Source: JACCZX01 sp038216465 (GTDB taxonomy: Bacteria; Pseudomonadota; Gammaproteobacteria; Burkholderiales; Burkholderiaceae_F). From it: a stretch of 64,000 nt of DNA. The notes below the pieces were generated by a model. It searched no databases. It saw only the letters and a program-made list of their open reading frames with translations, and was not told the origin of the DNA. The position numbers and the translations under genes are program-made. Each line of letters begins with the position of its first letter. Position 1 is the first letter of the stretch. Below, piece after piece: positions 25,241-33,152 of the stretch. The stretch covers positions 1 through 64,000 of the forward strand of contig JBBQQC010000019.1 of NCBI GenBank assembly GCA_038216465.1, given 5' to 3'.

Positions 25241-26590
25241 GTGACCAAAGAGGGCAGCCTCCAGGCGCCCACGCGGCATCCGCTCGCGTGGAAAACTCCA
25301 GAGTTCAACGACCCACAGGCGCTCGACGCCGAACTGGCGCGTGTCTTTAACATCTGTCACGGCTGCCGCCGCTGCGTCAGCCTGTGCAACGCGTTTCCGA
25401 CGCTGTTCGACCTGGTCGACAACGGCACCACGGGCGAGGTCGACGGGGTGCCGAAGGAGAAATACAAGGAGGTCGTCGACCAGTGCTACTTGTGCGACAT
25501 GTGTTACATGAGCAAGTGCCCCTACGTGCCGCCGCACCCGTGGAACGTCGACTTTCCGCATCTGATGCTGCGCGCCAAAGCCGTCGATTTCAAGAACAAC
25601 GGTGCCTCAAGCGCCGACAAGTTTCTGACGTCAACCGACAAGGTCGGCGTGTTTGCCGGCATTCCGATTGTCACGCAGGCGGTCAACGCGATCAATCAAA
25701 GTGCTCCTGCGCGCGCGGTGATGGAAAAGCTGATGGGAGTCGACCGCAACGCTTGGCGGCCGGATTTCGCGCCGCAGAAGTTTCGGTCTTCGGCGCGGTC
25801 AAATCTTGATGCGCCGGTGCGCGACGGCTTGAAGACACCGGGCAAGGTTGCAATTTATTCGACGTGCTATGTCAACTACAACGAGCCGGGTATTGGGCAC
25901 GACCTGATCGCGATTCTCGACCACAACGAGATTCCCTACGTTCTGGTTGGAGCCGAAGCGTGCTGCGGCATGCCCAAGCTCGAGATCGGTGACCTGCCGT
26001 CGGTCGAAAGCCTGAAAAACACCAATGCCCCGTTGTTGGCCACGTTCGCACGCGCAGACTATGCGATTATCACGCCGGTGCCTTCGTGCACGCTGATGTA
26101 CAAGCAGGAATTGCCGTTGATGTTTCCTGAAGACGGCGACGTTGCGCTAGTCCAAGAGGCGATGTGGGATCCGTTCGAGTATCTGGTCGCACGGCGACGC
26201 GACGGTCTGCTGAAGGACGACTTCAAGCAGCCGCTTGGCACCGTGTCCTATCACGTACCGTGTCACAGCCGTGTGCAGAACGTCGGGCGCAAGACCGAAG
26301 AGATGTTGAAGTCGCTACCGGACATCACCGTCAATACGGTTGAGCGTTGTTCGGGCCATTCGGGCGTGTGGGGAACGCGCAAGCAGTTCCACGCGACGGC
26401 CATGAAGATCGGTAAGCCGGTTTTTAAAAGGATTGCAGACGTTCAGCCCGACTACATCAGTTCCGACTGTCAGCTTGCGGGCCATCACATTGCGCAGGGG
26501 GTGGAGCAGTTTGCGAACGATGCGCTGGACGGGAAGGTCCCGGTCGTCGCTCACCCGATTACGCTGATTAGAATTGCTTACGGGTTGTGA
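25241..26590 (+). CDS. heterodisulfide reductase-like (Fe-S)-binding protein (GlpC/HdrD family)
   Basis: A 449-residue cytoplasmic iron-sulfur protein. Two N-terminal 4Fe-4S motifs are visible: CHGCRRCVSLCN, and CYLCDMCYMSKCP. Two cysteine-rich CCG-type domains follow, one containing EACCGMPKLE and another with VPCHSRVQNVGRK and ERCSGHSG. The second CCG motif is altered to CSG. I chose the GTG at 25241 since family members start just before REGSL-like sequences; a TTG at 25202 is less likely. Members pass electrons between carriers and thiol or quinone partners. It sits between a rubrerythrin and a DUF3501 protein. Confidence 0.88.
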   Translation: MTKEGSLQAPTRHPLAWKTPEFNDPQALDAELARVFNICHGCRRCVSLCNAFPTLFDLVDNGTTGEVDGVPKEKYKEVVDQCYLCDMCYMSKCPYVPPHPWNVDFPHLMLRAKAVDFKNNGASSADKFLTSTDKVGVFAGIPIVTQAVNAINQSAPARAVMEKLMGVDRNAWRPDFAPQKFRSSARSNLDAPVRDGLKTPGKVAIYSTCYVNYNEPGIGHDLIAILDHNEIPYVLVGAEACCGMPKLEIGDLPSVESLKNTNAPLLATFARADYAIITPVPSCTLMYKQELPLMFPEDGDVALVQEAMWDPFEYLVARRRDGLLKDDFKQPLGTVSYHVPCHSRVQNVGRKTEEMLKSLPDITVNTVERCSGHSGVWGTRKQFHATAMKIGKPVFKRIADVQPDYISSDCQLAGHHIAQGVEQFANDALDGKVPVVAHPITLIRIAYGL

Positions 26591-26598
26591 GGACAGCG

Positions 26599-27198
26599 AT
26601 GCCCCGCTCAATTTCCCCAGATAGCCTGTTGACGCTCGAAGCGTATGCGCGCGAGCGCCGAAACTTTCGCGCCAAAGTGATTGCGCACAAGAAGCATCGT
26701 ACGGTGCGGCTCGGTGATTACATCACTCTGATTTTCGAGAACGAACTGACGATCCGCTATCAGATTCAGGAGATGCTGCGCATCGAAAAGACCTTCGAGA
26801 CGCGCGGGATCCAGGATGAACTGGATGCCTACATTCCACTGCTCCCCGATGGCACAAATCTGAAGTCAACCATGATGATCGAGTTCGAAGACCCGGTGCT
26901 TCGCAAGCGCGAGCTGGCACGGTTGAAAGGCGTCGAGAAACGCGTGTATGTCGAGGTTGACGGTCACGAGCGCGTGTACGCAATTGCCGACGAAGATCTG
27001 CCGCGCGAGAACGAAGAAAAGACATCGTCGGTGCATTTTCTCCGTTTCGAGTTGGCGCCGGCGATGATTGTTTCGTTCTGCAACGGTGACGCAGTGGCTG
27101 TTGGCGTCGACCATCCGAACTGCGTAGTGCGGCTCGACGAAATCGCGCCTGAAGTGCAGGCGTCACTCGCACAAGACTTCAGCGCCCAGCAGCCCTAA
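26599..27198 (+). CDS. DUF3501 family protein
   Basis: A 199-residue cytoplasmic protein of the DUF3501 family. Recognisable stretches are LEAYARERRNFRAKVIAHKK, VRLGDYITLIFENELTIRYQIQEMLRIE, and FLRFELAPAMIVSFCNGDAV. The function is unknown. The ATG at 26599 has AGGA upstream. DUF3501 genes commonly occur beside rubrerythrin and heterodisulfide-reductase-like Fe-S genes, as here, which suggests a shared oxidative-stress or iron-related role (inference). Confidence 0.88.
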   Translation: MPRSISPDSLLTLEAYARERRNFRAKVIAHKKHRTVRLGDYITLIFENELTIRYQIQEMLRIEKTFETRGIQDELDAYIPLLPDGTNLKSTMMIEFEDPVLRKRELARLKGVEKRVYVEVDGHERVYAIADEDLPRENEEKTSSVHFLRFELAPAMIVSFCNGDAVAVGVDHPNCVVRLDEIAPEVQASLAQDFSAQQP

Positions 27199-27222
27199 GC
27201 GCCGGACCCGGCGATTCTTGGA

Positions 27223-27242
27223 TACTGTATAAATACACAGTA
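27223..27242. promoter_or_regulatory. LexA (SOS) box upstream of the radical SAM gene
   Basis: TACTG, ten AT-rich bases (TATAAATACA), then CAGTA: a near-perfect E. coli/Pseudomonas-type LexA box. It lies 13 bases before the ATG at 27256 and includes the TATAAA that may serve as a -10 element. The adjoining PA0069-type gene is, as I recall, a LexA target in Pseudomonas aeruginosa. Confidence 0.8.
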
Positions 27243-27255
27243 TTGGAGGGAGCCT

Positions 27256-28392
27256 ATGGGCGCGAAACGGCAGGACTTGAATGCGGCAGCTATCGTTGTC
27301 CCGGTCACGCTGTTGCGCAAGGGACGTGGCGCGGTCTCGAATATTGCGCATCGTTTTGAGTCGGTTGTGCGCGAGCGCGACGGCGATGCGGTTGAAGCTG
27401 AGCGGGTGGTCGCCGCAGACGGTGACGACGAGGTGTTGCCTGCCCTCGCGACGAGCACGGCTTTCGAAACCGCAAAAAGCCTGATCACCTATAACGACTC
27501 GCCCGATATTGGCTTCGATCGATCAATCAACCCCTATCGCGGATGCGAGCACGGCTGCATCTACTGTTTCGCGCGACCTACCCACAGCTTTCTGAACCTG
27601 TCGCCGGGTCTGGATTTCGAGACCAAGTTGGTGGCCAAGCGCAATGCGGTTGAATTGCTGCTGCGAGAGCTCGCTGCGCCCACGTACCGGCCTGAAGTCT
27701 TGGCCCTTGGAGTCATTACAGACGCCTATCAGCCTATCGAGCGCGAGCTCGGTCTGACGCGAGGCGTCGTCGAAATTTTGACGCGGACGCGCCATCCGTT
27801 CGGTCTGATCACGAAGTCGTCGCTGATCGAGCGCGATATCGATTTGCTGGCTCCGGCAGCCGCGGATGGTGTCGTTGCCGCAACCATCAGCCTCACGACG
27901 CTCGATCATTCGCTGTCGCGCATCCTCGAGCCGCGTGCTGCCAGCCCTGCGCGCCGACTGCGAACCGTCAGAACTTTGTCGGCGGCGGGCATTCCGGTTA
28001 CCGTCAACGTTGCGCCGATCATCCCGTTCATCAACGAACCGGAGATCGAGCATGTGCTGGAAGCCGCGGCGGACGCAGGCGCCTGGCAGGCGCACTACAC
28101 GGTGCTGCGGCTGCCGTGGGAAGTCGCGCCGCTATTCATGCAGTGGCTCGAGGCGCATTTCCCGGATCGCAAGGAACGCGTGATGAACCGAGTGCGTGAA
28201 ATGCGCGGCGGCAAGAATTACGAGTCGCAGTTTGGCAAGCGAATGACAGGCGAAGGTACTTGGGCTTCGCTGATTCGGCAGCGCTTTCATAAAGCCGTCA
28301 CCAGATTGCATCTCGACCGTGAAGTGCCGCCGTTTCGTAACGATCTGTTCGTTGCACCGCGGTCGGCAACGCCGCAACTTGATCTGTTCTAG
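27256..28392 (+). CDS. PA0069 family radical SAM protein (SplB-related)
   Basis: A 378-residue radical SAM enzyme. The cluster motif CxxxCxxC is visible as CEHGCIYC (C97, C101, C104), within NPYRGCEHGCIYCFARPTHS, the signature of the PA0069 / spore-photoproduct-lyase-like family. An N-terminal basic stretch (MGAKRQDLNAAAI) precedes it. The start has GGAGGG upstream. A LexA box in the promoter puts it in the SOS response, so a DNA-repair or nucleic-acid-modifying role is likely; the reaction is not known. The gene converges with a small membrane-protein gene, overlapping four bases. Confidence 0.93.
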   Translation: MGAKRQDLNAAAIVVPVTLLRKGRGAVSNIAHRFESVVRERDGDAVEAERVVAADGDDEVLPALATSTAFETAKSLITYNDSPDIGFDRSINPYRGCEHGCIYCFARPTHSFLNLSPGLDFETKLVAKRNAVELLLRELAAPTYRPEVLALGVITDAYQPIERELGLTRGVVEILTRTRHPFGLITKSSLIERDIDLLAPAAADGVVAATISLTTLDHSLSRILEPRAASPARRLRTVRTLSAAGIPVTVNVAPIIPFINEPEIEHVLEAAADAGAWQAHYTVLRLPWEVAPLFMQWLEAHFPDRKERVMNRVREMRGGKNYESQFGKRMTGEGTWASLIRQRFHKAVTRLHLDREVPPFRNDLFVAPRSATPQLDLF

Positions 28393-28799
28393 GAACCGGG
28401 TTTCAGTGCGTACTCGAAGTACGTTTGGGTCAGCAGCGCGATTGTTGTGACCAGGATGATGGCGCCGACGAACAGTGTTGCAACTGCCACCAGTACCGCG
28501 TTCCAGCCGCTATGGTTTCGCTGCGTGTGCGTTGCGTTGAATTGGGCGTCGAATCGATCGTCAGTCATCAGCGCTAGCACCAGCGCGTGAATGAATCCGG
28601 CGATAACCGGCACCATGGCGGCGAAAAACGGAAGTGTCTGATACCAGTCCTTGACGCCGATCAGAAAGGGGAGCGCGATCAGCGTGATTCCCATCGGAAC
28701 CCACCACAGGCGTTGGCCCAGGTACAGCCGCTCCAAACCAAGGGCGCCGGTCAGTGACGCCAGCAGCGCCGAAAAAGCTTTATGCCGAAAATGACTCAT
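28389..28799 (-). CDS. small TM2-like membrane protein
   Basis: A 136-residue membrane protein with four probable hydrophobic segments. The N-terminal region HKAFSALLASLTGALGLERLYLGQRLW resembles TM2/NINE-type domains, in which GxxGxxRxYLG-like sequence joins two helices. The C-terminal helix is IILVTTIALLTQTYFEYALK. I chose the ATG at 28799; the in-frame ATG at 28814 would add five residues. Function is unknown. It converges with the radical SAM gene. Confidence 0.75.
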   Translation of the reverse strand: MSHFRHKAFSALLASLTGALGLERLYLGQRLWWVPMGITLIALPFLIGVKDWYQTLPFFAAMVPVIAGFIHALVLALMTDDRFDAQFNATHTQRNHSGWNAVLVAVATLFVGAIILVTTIALLTQTYFEYALKPGS

Positions 28800-28855
28800 C
28801 GATGGACTTCGCATGCATCATAGGGTGCTGAGACACTACCGTGCTGTCGCTCGGC

Positions 28856-28885
28856 TTGCTGACAAGTCCCGTGCCCGGCTACAAT
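28856..28885 (+). promoter_or_regulatory. promoter of the rpsP-rimM-trmD-rplS operon
   Basis: TTGCTG (28856-28861), an 18-base spacer and TACAAT (28880-28885). It predicts a leader of about 50 bases before rpsP. Confidence 0.55.
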
Positions 28886-28943
28886 CACTGGCTTTGTGCG
28901 GCGACCACCGTTGGTTGCGCCGCCAGCAAAACAAGGAATGGAT

Positions 28944-29225
28944 ATGGTCGTCATTCGACTCGCGCGCGGTGGCGCCAAAAAGCGCCCGTTTTTTAACATC
29001 GTTGCAACCGATTCGCGCAACCCGCGTGATGGCCGCTTTATCGAGCGCGTCGGCTTTTACAACCCGGTCGCTGCCGGAGGCGAGCCCAAATTTCGTATTT
29101 CCGCGGACCGATTGACCTACTGGACCGGGGTCGGCGCGAGGATGTCACCGACCGTAGCGCGATTAGTTAAGACCCATCCCGCGGTTGAAGCTGCACCCGT
29201 GCCGGAGCAAGCCGTCACGGCTTAA
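28944..29225 (+). CDS. rpsP: 30S ribosomal protein bS16
   Basis: A 93-residue ribosomal protein S16 of normal length. The N terminus MVVIRLARGGAKKRPFFNIV and the DGRFIERVGFYNP segment are diagnostic. I chose the ATG at 28944 rather than 28938 because AAGGA lies six bases upstream of 28944 but abuts the other. It is the first gene of the rpsP-rimM-trmD-rplS operon, a conserved bacterial order. The C terminus (PAVEAAPVPEQAVTA) is acidic and unstructured. Confidence 0.97.
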   Translation: MVVIRLARGGAKKRPFFNIVATDSRNPRDGRFIERVGFYNPVAAGGEPKFRISADRLTYWTGVGARMSPTVARLVKTHPAVEAAPVPEQAVTA

Positions 29226-29241
29226 TGGCAACGGGGGAGAT

Positions 29242-29754
29242 TTGACCCCGAGCGATCTGATCAAACTGGGTGCGGTCCGAGGTGCTTACGGGTTAAGAGG
29301 CTGGATTCGTATTGCACCGTTCGCCGCCGATGGAGTTGTGCTTGAAAGCGTGCGCCGATGGTGGCTGCTCGGTGCCTCAGAACCACGAGAGCTGAAGGTC
29401 GAAGAGGTTGCTCGGCGCGCAGAATTCATATTTGCCAAGTGGGCGGGTTGTGACAGCAAGGAAACCGCCGATGCGCTGAAGGGCGCGACGATCGCGGTAG
29501 CGCGCGGTGATTTTCCGGCCCTTGGCCCCGGCGAGATTTACTTGAATGATGTGGTTGGTTACCGCGTGGTCAACCGCGAAGGCGTTGCGCTGGGGACGGT
29601 TTCCGGTGTGCGGACCGGAGGAGCGACGCCCTGCCTTGAAGTTTTGGAGGAGGCGGGCGGCACGTCGGTATTGATTCCTTGGGTCGATTCGTACGTCGAC
29701 GCGATCGAATACGACCGCCGGCAGATCAGGGTCGACTGGCACTGCGATTGGTGA
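29242..29754 (+). CDS. rimM: ribosome maturation factor RimM
   Basis: A 170-residue 16S rRNA processing factor that binds S19 during 30S assembly. The N-terminal RimM barrel begins LIKLGAVRGAYGLRGWIRI. The C-terminal PRC barrel contains GEIYLNDVVGYRVVNREGVALGTVSGV and PWVDSYVDAIEYDRRQIRVDW. The start is a TTG at 29242, with GGGGGAGA immediately upstream, consistent with family length. It lies 16 bases after rpsP. Confidence 0.95.
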   Translation: MTPSDLIKLGAVRGAYGLRGWIRIAPFAADGVVLESVRRWWLLGASEPRELKVEEVARRAEFIFAKWAGCDSKETADALKGATIAVARGDFPALGPGEIYLNDVVGYRVVNREGVALGTVSGVRTGGATPCLEVLEEAGGTSVLIPWVDSYVDAIEYDRRQIRVDWHCDW

Positions 29755-29782
29755 TGCGAGTCTGGGAAGGCGAACTCTAGCA

Positions 29783-30565
29783 ATGCGGTTCGACGTAATC
29801 ACGTTGTTTCCGGCGATGTTCTCGGCGGTGGTCGAGTATGGGATTACGCAGCGCGCGCACGGCGACGGACTTTGGTCGCTGCGCACATGGAACCCGCGTG
29901 ATTTTGTGGCCGACGCGCACCGGACGGTGGACGATCGGCCGTTTGGGGGCGGACCCGGCATGGTGATGATGGCGCAACCGCTTGCGCAAGCGCTTGCCGC
30001 AGTAAAGAACGACGGCGGCGGGACCAAAGTTATAGCGCTGGCGCCCAACGGCGTTCCGCTCACCGACGCGCGCGTGCGTCACCTCGCGCAGGCTAGCGAA
30101 TCGCTGGCGCTCGTTTGCGGGCGGTACGAAGGAATCGACCAGCGATTTATTGATGGGTACGTCGATGACGTGGTGTCACTCGGTGATTTTGTGCTGTCCG
30201 GCGGCGAGATCGCGGCGATGGCATTGATTGATGCGATCGTGCGCCAGTTGCCCGGAGCACTAAAGGAGGCGTCGGCCGCCGACGAGTCGTTTGCCGGAGG
30301 GTTGCTCGATTCCAAGCATTACACGCGACCCGAGAGCTGGCGGGGTATGGGTGTCCCGCCAGTACTGCTGTCGGGGCACCATACGCAGATCGCCGAATGG
30401 CGCCGCCGCGAAGCGCTGCTTTGGACGGCACGGCAGCGCCCGGAGCTGATCGAACGCGCACGGGCCGCAGGGCAACTCAGCGCTGCCGATGAGAGACAAT
30501 TACGCACGGCGCCGGAAGATGCGGCAGCCAGCGAAGTAGCACCGTTGAAATCAGCCATCCTCTGA
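29783..30565 (+). CDS. trmD: tRNA (guanine37-N1)-methyltransferase
   Basis: A 260-residue SPOUT methyltransferase that makes m1G37 in tRNA and prevents frameshifting. Diagnostic motifs are MRFDVITLFPAMF, DDRPFGGGPGMVMM, LVCGRYEGIDQRF, and the trefoil-knot SAM pocket VSLGDFVLSGGEIAAM. HYTRPESWRGMGVPPVLLSGHH marks the C-terminal domain. It is the third gene of the ribosomal operon, 28 bases after rimM. The C-terminal tail is slightly longer than in E. coli. Confidence 0.97.
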   Translation: MRFDVITLFPAMFSAVVEYGITQRAHGDGLWSLRTWNPRDFVADAHRTVDDRPFGGGPGMVMMAQPLAQALAAVKNDGGGTKVIALAPNGVPLTDARVRHLAQASESLALVCGRYEGIDQRFIDGYVDDVVSLGDFVLSGGEIAAMALIDAIVRQLPGALKEASAADESFAGGLLDSKHYTRPESWRGMGVPPVLLSGHHTQIAEWRRREALLWTARQRPELIERARAAGQLSAADERQLRTAPEDAAASEVAPLKSAIL

Positions 30566-30624
30566 TGCGAGAGAAGAATGAGTGGCATGCAAGGCTCGCA
30601 GCACGATGGATTTAGGAGAATGAA

Positions 30625-31068
30625 GTGAACGTGATACAACAGTTAGAGCAGGAAGAGCTGGCGCGAGTCAGTGCCAACAGAGAAATACCTCCCTTCGCGC
30701 CAGGCGACTCGATCGTCGTCAACGTCAATGTCGTCGAAGGTACGCGCAAACGCGTGCAGGCGTACGAAGGCGTGGTAATCGGCCGCCGCAATCGCGGGCT
30801 GAATTCGTCGTTTGTCGTGCGCAAGGTGTCGAGCGGCGAAGGCGTCGAGCGCACGTTTCAGCTGTATTCGCCGACGATTGCCTCGATCGAAGTTAAGCGG
30901 CGCGGCGATGTGCGCCGGGCGAAGCTTTACTACCTGCGTGATCGCTCGGGCAAGTCGGCGCGGATCCGCGAAAAACTGCAGCACAGGAGCGCAGCGGATA
31001 AGTCTGCAGCGGACAAGACCGCGGCCGACGCCGTAGCCGCAGACAAGGCTCGAGCCGGCACCAAATAG
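30625..31068 (+). CDS. rplS: 50S ribosomal protein bL19 with extended C-terminal tail
   Basis: A 147-residue L19. The start is a GTG at 30625 with TTTAGGAGA upstream. The L19 core is clear: FAPGDSIVVNVNVVEGTRKRVQAYEGVVI, RNRGLNSSFVVRKVSSGEGVERTFQLYSP and KLYYLRDRSGKSARI. E. coli L19 has about 115 residues. Here about 30 extra residues form an Ala/Asp/Lys tail of repeated AADK units, encoded by imperfect 12- to 15-base repeats. It is the last gene of the operon and is followed by a strong terminator. Confidence 0.95.
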   Translation: MNVIQQLEQEELARVSANREIPPFAPGDSIVVNVNVVEGTRKRVQAYEGVVIGRRNRGLNSSFVVRKVSSGEGVERTFQLYSPTIASIEVKRRGDVRRAKLYYLRDRSGKSARIREKLQHRSAADKSAADKTAADAVAADKARAGTK

Positions 31069-31092
31069 TCCGCGCTCTGTTTGCACAGCGGG

Positions 31093-31119
31093 AAGCCGCC
31101 CCACACGGCGGCTTTTTTT
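31093..31119 (+). terminator. intrinsic terminator of the rplS operon
   Basis: AAGCCGCC (31093-31100) pairs with GGCGGCTT (31107-31114), followed by a run of seven T. It lies 24 bases after the rplS stop. Confidence 0.85.
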
Positions 31120-31126
31120 CGCTGCG

Positions 31127-31870
31127 ATGAGCTCCAGCGGTAACGATGCCGACCCTTTGACCGTACGGCCGATCTTCGAGCCCGAATCGGTGCCGCACGA
31201 CCCGGCTTTTGCCGCAGCCGAAGCGCGCGGCGCCGCCGTCGACCCCGGCGAGTTGCGCGTTGCCGCGCTCAGGCAGCGCTTTGCTCTGCCGCCGCTGTGG
31301 CAGCCCGAATTGCGTGCCGATGTGCGCCTGTTTTATCCGGAGCGGCGGCCGCGGATCGCGTCGGTGCTCGTGCCACTGATCGTGCACGACGACGGCGTGT
31401 GCGTGATGCTGACCGAACGCACGGCCCACTTGCACGATCATGGCGGACAGATCAGTTTCCCCGGCGGCGGCGTTGAAGAAAGCGACGCCGACGCGATTGC
31501 GACCGCGCTGCGCGAGACGTACGAAGAGATCGGTCTTCCTCCGGCGCAAGTCGACGTGATCGGTACGTTGCCCGAGTACGTCACGGCTACCGGCTACAAA
31601 GTGACGCCGGTGATCGGGTTGATAGAAACCCCCTTTGCGCCGGTGCTCGACACGTTCGAGGTGTCGGAAGTGTTCGAAGTACCGCTCGCATTTCTGATGG
31701 ATCCAATTAACCACGAGCGGCGGGTCCTTCAGCTGGACGGCATCGGCCGCACGTTCTACGCGATGCCGTATTCCCCGGCCGCCGCGGCGCGACGCCACTT
31801 CATTTGGGGCGCGACGGCTGCGATTCTGCGCAACCTGTATCAGTTCCTGCGCGCCGAGCGCGCCCACTAA
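31127..31870 (+). CDS. CoA pyrophosphatase (Nudix, NudL/YeaB type)
   Basis: A 247-residue Nudix hydrolase. The Nudix box begins GGGVEESDADAIATALRETY and continues EEIGL (about residues 114-138). The flanking GGQISFPGGG and MLTERTAHLHDHGG motifs are those of the CoA-pyrophosphatase subgroup. It hydrolyses CoA and derivatives to 3',5'-ADP and phosphopantetheine. The N-terminal 60 residues are an extension typical of betaproteobacterial members. It starts just after the rplS terminator, so it may have its own promoter, and lies eight bases before the CobD-like gene. Confidence 0.9.
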   Translation: MSSSGNDADPLTVRPIFEPESVPHDPAFAAAEARGAAVDPGELRVAALRQRFALPPLWQPELRADVRLFYPERRPRIASVLVPLIVHDDGVCVMLTERTAHLHDHGGQISFPGGGVEESDADAIATALRETYEEIGLPPAQVDVIGTLPEYVTATGYKVTPVIGLIETPFAPVLDTFEVSEVFEVPLAFLMDPINHERRVLQLDGIGRTFYAMPYSPAAAARRHFIWGATAAILRNLYQFLRAERAH

Positions 31871-31878
31871 GATCGCGC

Positions 31879-32844
31879 ATGGGCTGGCTATCGATCGTCA
31901 TCACGCTGTTGCTCGAACAAGTGCGCCCGCTGCCGTCGGCGAACCCGGTCTACACCACGCTGCGCCAGATGTCCGCTTGGGTAGAGCGGAATTTGAACGC
32001 GGGACGTTGGCGGCACGGTGTGTATGCGTGGCTGCTAGTCGTCGTCGGCCTTGGACTCGCGGTCGGCGCCGTCTATTTGATCGCGATTTCCGTGTACTGG
32101 GCTCTCGGCCTGGTGGTCAATGTCGCCGTGTTGTATTTCGCGCTGGGTTTTCGACAGTTCAGTCACCGAGGCACCGAGATTCAGATTGCGCTTGCCAACG
32201 GAGATTTGATTGCGGCACGCGGTGAGCTTACGGCCTGGAAGCGGCAGGTCGATCCGAGCTACAGCGCTGCCGACCTCGACCAGGATGAAGTCGTGCGGCA
32301 GACGATCGAGCACGGCCTAATGCTGTCGCAGCGGCATGTGTTCGGAGTTTTCTTCTGGTTCGTCGTGTTGCCCGGCCCGGTAGGCGCCGTCGCCTACCGG
32401 CTGGCGGAGCATGTATCGCGCGCCTGGAATCGGCCACCGCCGGTCGCAGCGCCGCCTGACCGTTTCGGCGAATTTGCGCGGCGCGCCTTCGCGTGGATCG
32501 ATTGGGCGCCGGCACGGCTCACCGCGCTCGGCTTCGCGGTGGTCGGCGATTTCGAAGGCGCGATTTACTGCTGGCGCCAGGTGTCGCGCCAGCAAGCCGG
32601 CGCCGGCATGCCGGCGCCGGACTCACGCACGCTGATTCTCGCGGCCGCCAGCGGTGCGCTCAACCTGCGATTGATGCCGGCGGTCGAGAGCGCACGCTAT
32701 TTCGATGAAGTGGGCAACGAAGGGGCCGGTCTGGCCGAGCCGCGCGCACCGGCGTTGCGTGCCGTCGTCGGTCTGGCATGGCGCACCTTGTTGCTCTGGT
32801 TGGCGCTGCTGCTGCTGCTAACGCTGGCTAGTCTGTTTGCCTAA
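31879..32844 (+). CDS. CobD/CbiB family integral membrane protein
   Basis: A 321-residue membrane protein resembling the betaproteobacterial CobD/CbiB-like group. It has about five hydrophobic segments. It shows RGTEIQIALANGDLIAARGEL, EHGLMLSQRHVFGVFFWFVVLPGPVGAVAYRL, and DWAPARLTALGFAVVGDFEGAIYCWR, which echo CbiB domains used in aminopropanol attachment during cobalamin synthesis. No other cobalamin genes are nearby, so a true CbiB role is uncertain; AmpE-like signalling is an alternative. It overlaps the convergent DUF2007 gene by four bases. Confidence 0.82.
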   Translation: MGWLSIVITLLLEQVRPLPSANPVYTTLRQMSAWVERNLNAGRWRHGVYAWLLVVVGLGLAVGAVYLIAISVYWALGLVVNVAVLYFALGFRQFSHRGTEIQIALANGDLIAARGELTAWKRQVDPSYSAADLDQDEVVRQTIEHGLMLSQRHVFGVFFWFVVLPGPVGAVAYRLAEHVSRAWNRPPPVAAPPDRFGEFARRAFAWIDWAPARLTALGFAVVGDFEGAIYCWRQVSRQQAGAGMPAPDSRTLILAAASGALNLRLMPAVESARYFDEVGNEGAGLAEPRAPALRAVVGLAWRTLLLWLALLLLLTLASLFA

Positions 32845-33152
32845 GGCGAAGGGCGCACCGCGCCGCACTGCCAGCAGCTGCCGAACTGCGGCTCCGAAGT
32901 TTCAGCGCACTGGGCGCATTGCCAATGCGGATCGTGCGACGGCTGCTGCAACTGATGCAATATCTCGCGTGCCTGCGTCTCGTCATGGTCGCGCTCGATC
33001 CAAACCTGCGGCGCGCATTCCAGAAACGGAATTTCGCCCAGGGCACCCGCCAGCGCCGTGTTGCGCAGCTGGCAGCGAATCCCGGCGGCGCGCAGCGTGT
33101 CGGCCCAGATCGATGCTTGCAAGGCATTGTCTGCACGCGCCAGCAATTTCAT
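32841..33152 (-). CDS. DUF2007 protein with C-terminal zinc ribbon
   Basis: A 103-residue protein. The N-terminal part (LLARADNALQASIWADTLRAAGI through PQVWIERDHDETQAREIL) matches the DUF2007 putative signal-transducing fold. The C terminus is a RanBP2-type zinc ribbon with WQCAQCAETSEPQFGSCWQCGAVRP (two CxxC pairs). Function is unknown. Its ATG overlaps the rsgA stop by four bases, making it the last gene of the M48-phhB-rsgA set. Confidence 0.8.
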   Translation of the reverse strand: MKLLARADNALQASIWADTLRAAGIRCQLRNTALAGALGEIPFLECAPQVWIERDHDETQAREILHQLQQPSHDPHWQCAQCAETSEPQFGSCWQCGAVRPSP

